DNA from: an uncultured Kiritimatiellota bacterium
GTDB taxonomy: Bacteria > Verrucomicrobiota > Kiritimatiellia > RFP12 > UBA1067
NCBI GenBank assembly: GCA_934621385.1
Contig: CAKTUI010000032.1
Span: 1-31,987 of the forward strand
Direction: 5' to 3'
DNA length: 31,987 nt
Shown: in pieces, positions 31,796 to 31,987 of the stretch
How the letters are laid out: the number at the start of each line of letters is the position of its first letter
Position numbering within the stretch: position 1 is the stretch's first letter
Position numbers and translations under genes: made by a program
Notes under the pieces: generated by a model
Database searches by the model: none
What the model saw: only the letters and a program-made list of their open reading frames with translations
What the model was told of the DNA's origin: nothing

Positions 31796-31815
31796 GGCCT
31801 GCCGACCGGCAGGCC
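31796..31815 (+). terminator. GC-rich hairpin downstream of the surface protein gene
   Basis: GGCCTGCC (31796-31803) and GGCAGGCC (31808-31815) form a perfect 8-bp stem with a GACC loop, 71 nt after the stop codon. No T-run follows, so it is a possible rather than clear terminator. Confidence 0.4.
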
Positions 31816-31869
31816 GGCAAGGCCTTCTGCCGCGTCCCGGCCTGTGGTCGGCCTGTCCTTCCTCTCCCA

Positions 31870-31936
31870 GTTTGTCAAATAGAACGTGTACCCGATAGGT
31901 GAGCGGGCCGTTTTCGGTTTGTCAAATACTGTGTAC
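31870..31936. repeat. Pair of diverged repeats with TTTGTCAAA dyads
   Basis: GTTTGTCAAATA occurs at 31870-31881 and again at 31917-31928, 47 bp apart, each followed by GTGTAC after 4 or 2 nt. TTTG-T-CAAA is a 9-bp dyad. A similar TTTGGCAAA lies at 6-14. These may be regulator sites for a gene beyond the window. Confidence 0.45.
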
Positions 31937-31987
31937 TCTGAAGGTGTTGCTTTTGTTTGCTGAGGGGCTTGGGGCGCAGGTCGATGC

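Overview
The window looks like chromosomal DNA from an uncultured Gram-negative bacterium, roughly 60% GC by eye. It encodes a Kdo transferase (WaaA) for lipid A, a tripartite RND efflux pump, a Tat-exported phosphoesterase, several predicted lipoproteins, a decayed RHS/YD-repeat gene and a large secreted beta-strand-repeat-like protein. This mix suggests the PVC group, perhaps a gut Kiritimatiellae-type lineage. That placement is my inference from protein style; no 16S gene is present.

Layout. (1) 139-3709 is a tight five-gene + strand operon: Tat metallophosphoesterase, small secreted protein, single-pass membrane protein, PncC/CinA-C amidohydrolase and a pteridine-reductase-like SDR. (2) 3710-4767 has no intact gene. 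It holds an array of five 22-bp repeat units and a frameshifted remnant of an RHS core domain behind a good promoter. (3) 4768-17546 is a ten-gene run with no gap over 12 nt: gyrB, murD, a LysM lipoprotein, an FtsW/RodA-type SEDS protein, xseA, a PglC-like phosphoglycosyl transferase, a PglD-like acetyltransferase, waaA, an unknown membrane-anchored protein and recD2. It mixes DNA topology and repair with envelope synthesis. (4) 17804-23970 is a TetR-regulated efflux operon (regulator, TolC-like lipoprotein, membrane fusion protein, RND permease), overlapped tail-to-tail by a MATE exporter on the minus strand. (5) 25345-29119 carries lysS, an M20 peptidase and mutY. (6) 29120-31987 holds a second 22-bp repeat array, strong hairpins, and a secreted protein whose frame starts with a signal-peptide-like segment but has no ATG/GTG/TTG start; a run of nine G lies close behind that segment.

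Most notable points. The two repeat arrays share the same 22-bp period and the same GGGC/GCCC core, and each lies upstream of a damaged or incomplete surface-protein gene. I do not recognise this element, and it is the best candidate for something undescribed. Four promoters have their -10 box only 6-8 nt before the start codon with no Shine-Dalgarno, which suggests leaderless mRNAs. The RND permease lacks the usual acidic residues in TM4. Genes are extremely compact: ten junctions are 4-nt RTGA start/stop overlaps.
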